DNA from: Alloalcanivorax marinus
GTDB lineage: Bacteria; Pseudomonadota; Gammaproteobacteria; Pseudomonadales; Alcanivoracaceae
Reading direction: 5' to 3'
NCBI RefSeq assembly: GCF_016785095.1
Contig: NZ_JAEKJB010000015.1
Coordinates: forward strand, 1 to 64,000
DNA length: 64,000 bases
Positions 61,866 through 64,000 of this stretch are shown one piece after another (position 1 is the stretch's first letter; each line of letters opens with the position of its first letter). The notes beneath the pieces were generated by a model that saw nothing but the letters and a program-made list of their open reading frames with translations, ran no database searches and was not told the DNA's origin. Made by a program: the position numbers and the translations under genes.

Positions 61866-63782
61866 TTATTTTTTCTTGTCGTCGTCGACTTCCTCGAATT
61901 CAGCGTCGACCACGTCATCGCCGGAGGCCTTCTGCTGATCACCGGCGCCGGCTTCGGCCTGCTGGGCTTCGGCGTACATCTTCTGCGCCAGAGCCCCGGA
62001 CGCCTCGGTGAGCGCCTTGGTCTTGGCCTCGATGTCGTCCTTGTCGCTACCCTTGAGGGCCTCTTCCAGCTCGGCGATGGCCTTGTTGATGGCCTCTTTC
62101 TCTTCCTCGCTGGCCTTGTCGCCGGCTTCTTCCAGGGTCTTGCGGGTGGCGTGCACCAGGTGGTCGCCCTGGTTGCGCGCCTGCACCAGCTCCTCGAACT
62201 TCTTGTCCTCGTCGGCGTGGGCCTCGGCGTCCTTGACCATTTGATCGACTTCATCATCGGACAGGCCGGAGGAAGCCTTGATCTGAATGGTCTGTTCCTT
62301 GCCGGTGGCCTTGTCCTTGGCGCCCACATGCAGGATGCCGTTGGCGTCGATGTCGAAGGTTACCTCGATCTGCGGCACGCCACGCGGCGCCGGCGGAATG
62401 TCCTCCAGGTTGAACTGCCCCAGGGACTTGTTCTGGGCCGCCTGCTTGCGCTCGCCCTGCAGCACGTGCACGGTCACCGCGGTCTGGTTGTCCTCGGCGG
62501 TGGAGAACACCTGCGACGCGTTGGTCGGGATCGTGGTGTTCTTCTCGATCAGCGGCGTCATCACGCCACCCATGGTCTCGATGCCCAGGGTCAGCGGGGT
62601 CACGTCGAGCAGCAGCACGTCCTTCACGTCGCCGGACAGTACCGCGCCCTGGATAGCAGCACCGATGGCCACGGCTTCGTCCGGGTTGACGTCCTTGCGG
62701 GCGTCCTTACCGAAGAACTCGGCCACTTTCTTCTGCACCATGGGCATGCGGGTCTGGCCGCCCACCAGGATCACGTCGGTGATGTCGGAGGCTTTCACGC
62801 CGGCATCGCTGAGCGCGGTCTTGCACGGCTCCAGGGAGCGGGTCACCAGCTGCTCGACCAGGGATTCCAGCTTGGCCCGGGTCACTTTCACCACCAGGTG
62901 CTTGGGACCGGTCTGATCGGCGGTGATGTAAGGCAGGTTGACCTCGGTCTGTTCCGCGGAGGAAAGCTCGATCTTGGCTTTCTCGGCGGCTTCCTTGAGG
63001 CGCTGCATGGCCAGGGCGTCGCCACCCAGATCAATGCCGGAGTCCTTTTTGAACTCATCCGCCAGGTAGTTGATGATCGCCAGGTCGAAGTCCTCGCCAC
63101 CCAGGAAGGTGTCACCGTTGGTGGCCAGCACCTCGAACTGATGCTCACCGTCCACCTCGGCGATCTCGATGATGGAGATGTCGAAGGTACCGCCACCCAG
63201 GTCGTAGACCGCGATGGTGCGATCACCGCCTTTCTTGTCCAGACCATAGGCCAGGGCCGCGGCGGTGGGCTCGTTGATGATGCGCTTGACCTCGAGGCCG
63301 GCGATGCGCCCGGCATCCTTGGTGGCCTGACGCTGGGAGTCGTTGAAGTAGGCGGGCACGGTGATCACCGCCTCGGTGACTTCCTCGCCCAGATAGTCTT
63401 CCGCGGTCTTCTTCATTTTCTTGAGGACCTGCGCGGAGATCTGCGGCGGCGCCATCTTCTCGCCCTTCACTTCCACCCAGGCGTCACCGTTGTCGGCCTT
63501 GGTGATCTTGTAGGGCACCATTTTGATGTCCTTCTGCACCACGTCGTCTTCGAAACGACGACCGATCAGACGCTTGACCGCGTACAGGGTGTTGGTGGGG
63601 TTGGTCACCGCCTGACGCTTGGCGGCCTGACCGACGAGGATCTCGTTGTCCTCGGTGTAGGCGATGATGGACGGCGTGGTGCGCGCGCCCTCGGCGTTCT
63701 CGATGACCTTGGTTTTGTCCCCTTCCATGACAGCGACACAGCTGTTGGTGGTGCCAAGGTCGATACCAATGATCTTACCCAT
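61866..63782 (-). CDS. dnaK: Chaperone DnaK (Hsp70)
   Basis: ATP-dependent folding chaperone. IGIDLGTTNSCVAV, the IAVYDLGGGTFDISI phosphate-2 motif and VILVGGQTRMP are the three Hsp70 signatures in the nucleotide domain (1-~385); the substrate domain and helical lid end in a disordered acidic tail. 638 residues, as in E. coli. GGAG precedes the ATG; a sigma32 promoter lies upstream. Confidence 0.98.
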   Translation of the reverse strand: MGKIIGIDLGTTNSCVAVMEGDKTKVIENAEGARTTPSIIAYTEDNEILVGQAAKRQAVTNPTNTLYAVKRLIGRRFEDDVVQKDIKMVPYKITKADNGDAWVEVKGEKMAPPQISAQVLKKMKKTAEDYLGEEVTEAVITVPAYFNDSQRQATKDAGRIAGLEVKRIINEPTAAALAYGLDKKGGDRTIAVYDLGGGTFDISIIEIAEVDGEHQFEVLATNGDTFLGGEDFDLAIINYLADEFKKDSGIDLGGDALAMQRLKEAAEKAKIELSSAEQTEVNLPYITADQTGPKHLVVKVTRAKLESLVEQLVTRSLEPCKTALSDAGVKASDITDVILVGGQTRMPMVQKKVAEFFGKDARKDVNPDEAVAIGAAIQGAVLSGDVKDVLLLDVTPLTLGIETMGGVMTPLIEKNTTIPTNASQVFSTAEDNQTAVTVHVLQGERKQAAQNKSLGQFNLEDIPPAPRGVPQIEVTFDIDANGILHVGAKDKATGKEQTIQIKASSGLSDDEVDQMVKDAEAHADEDKKFEELVQARNQGDHLVHATRKTLEEAGDKASEEEKEAINKAIAELEEALKGSDKDDIEAKTKALTEASGALAQKMYAEAQQAEAGAGDQQKASGDDVVDAEFEEVDDDKKK

Positions 63783-63858
63783 AATGCTCCATTCTCCTTC
63801 ACACGGTCCGGACCCCGAATGGCCGCCCGGACAGCTGAACCTTAATGACCTGCCAGCT

Positions 63859-63886
63859 ATATGGCGGCTGGCGGTGGCTTTTCAAG
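63859..63886 (-). promoter_or_regulatory. Sigma32 heat-shock promoter of dnaK
   Basis: On the reverse strand CTTGAAA (63880-63886), 13 bp spacer, CGCCATAT (63859-63866): a perfect -35 and a 7/8 -10 match to the RpoH consensus CTTGAAA/CCCCATNT. It lies between grpE and dnaK. Confidence 0.85.
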
Positions 63887-63902
63887 AGAGGCGCCGCGCG
63901 CC

Positions 63903-64000
63903 TTATTCGGCCTTGCTGACCACCACCCGGGCCGGGCGGATCAGGCGACCGTTGAGTTGATACCCCTTCTCCAGCACCTCGATCACGGTGTTGGGCTCGG
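63903..64000 (-). CDS. grpE: Nucleotide exchange factor GrpE (C-terminal fragment)
   Basis: The last 32 codons of a frame cut by the window edge: EPNTVIEVLEKGYQLNGRL followed by IRPARVVVSKAE. This is the conserved beta-domain end of GrpE, which exchanges ADP on DnaK. The order grpE-dnaK-dnaJ is standard. Confidence 0.94.
   Translation of the reverse strand, partial: EPNTVIEVLEKGYQLNGRLIRPARVVVSKAE

Overview
The window is a GC-rich chromosomal segment of a gammaproteobacterium. Gene content and order follow the Pseudomonas chromosome closely: tyrS next to an rRNA operon; then aminotransferase-dksA-gluQ-cbrX-cbrA-cbrB-crcZ-pcnB-folK-panBCD-acs; then pnp-rpsO-truB-rbfA-infB-nusA-rimP-tRNA-secG-tpiA-glmM-folP-ftsH-rlmE-yhbY-greA-carB-carA-dapB-dnaJ-dnaK-grpE. 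Proteins differ enough from Pseudomonas that I favour a relative such as Alcanivorax or Alloalcanivorax. That placement is an inference. I see no insertion sequence, prophage, CRISPR array or other mobile island; almost everything is core genome.

Layout. 1-367: 5' end of a 16S rRNA gene with leader and a strong P1 promoter, reading out of the window. 368-8053: tyrS, a cell-wall peptidase, anmK, a PAP2 phosphatase, erpA, a bactofilin, a coiled-coil membrane protein and a ClC transporter. 8263-11500: hemJ, thiD, thiE and hemL (haem and thiamine synthesis). 11583-20272: ybaK, a TPR lipoprotein, an EcsC-family protein, mrcB, an adenosine-kinase-like gene, a Rieske protein, srkA, sfsA and an aminotransferase. 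20273-32419: dksA, gluQ, the CbrX-CbrA-CbrB carbon-control module with a CrcZ-like RNA, pcnB, folK, a deoxynucleoside kinase and panBCD. 32754-38469: acs, a marR-emrA-emrB efflux operon and a lipoprotein. 38561-49084: the pnp-to-tpiA RNA and translation block with two tRNAs. 49109-54986: glmM, folP, ftsH, rlmE, yhbY, greA. 55052-64000: carAB, dapB and the grpE-dnaK-dnaJ chaperone operon.

The most interesting parts are regulatory. (1) DksA carries an N-terminal lysine/alanine-rich histone H1-like tail of about 245 residues. (2) The CbrB homologue has lost the GAFTGA loop that normally contacts sigma54, and I cannot find a sigma54 promoter before the CrcZ-like RNA. A TGTTAC/GTAACA palindrome resembling a CbrB site and dense AAN repeats (Hfq/Crc bait) are nevertheless present, so the circuit may have been rewired to another sigma factor. 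(3) carA has a leader in which a 46-codon reading frame runs through an intrinsic terminator and ends on the carA start codon. (4) Four REP doublets sit beside gene ends, three of them between convergent genes, and two supply the stop codon and last residues of the adjacent protein. (5) Two intergenic inverted repeats built from AGCGTNN heptamers may be a second repeat family. (6) A near-consensus sigma32 promoter precedes dnaK.

Start codons were often moved downstream of the longest open frame on the basis of Shine-Dalgarno sites and known family N-termini; the reasons are given in each entry.
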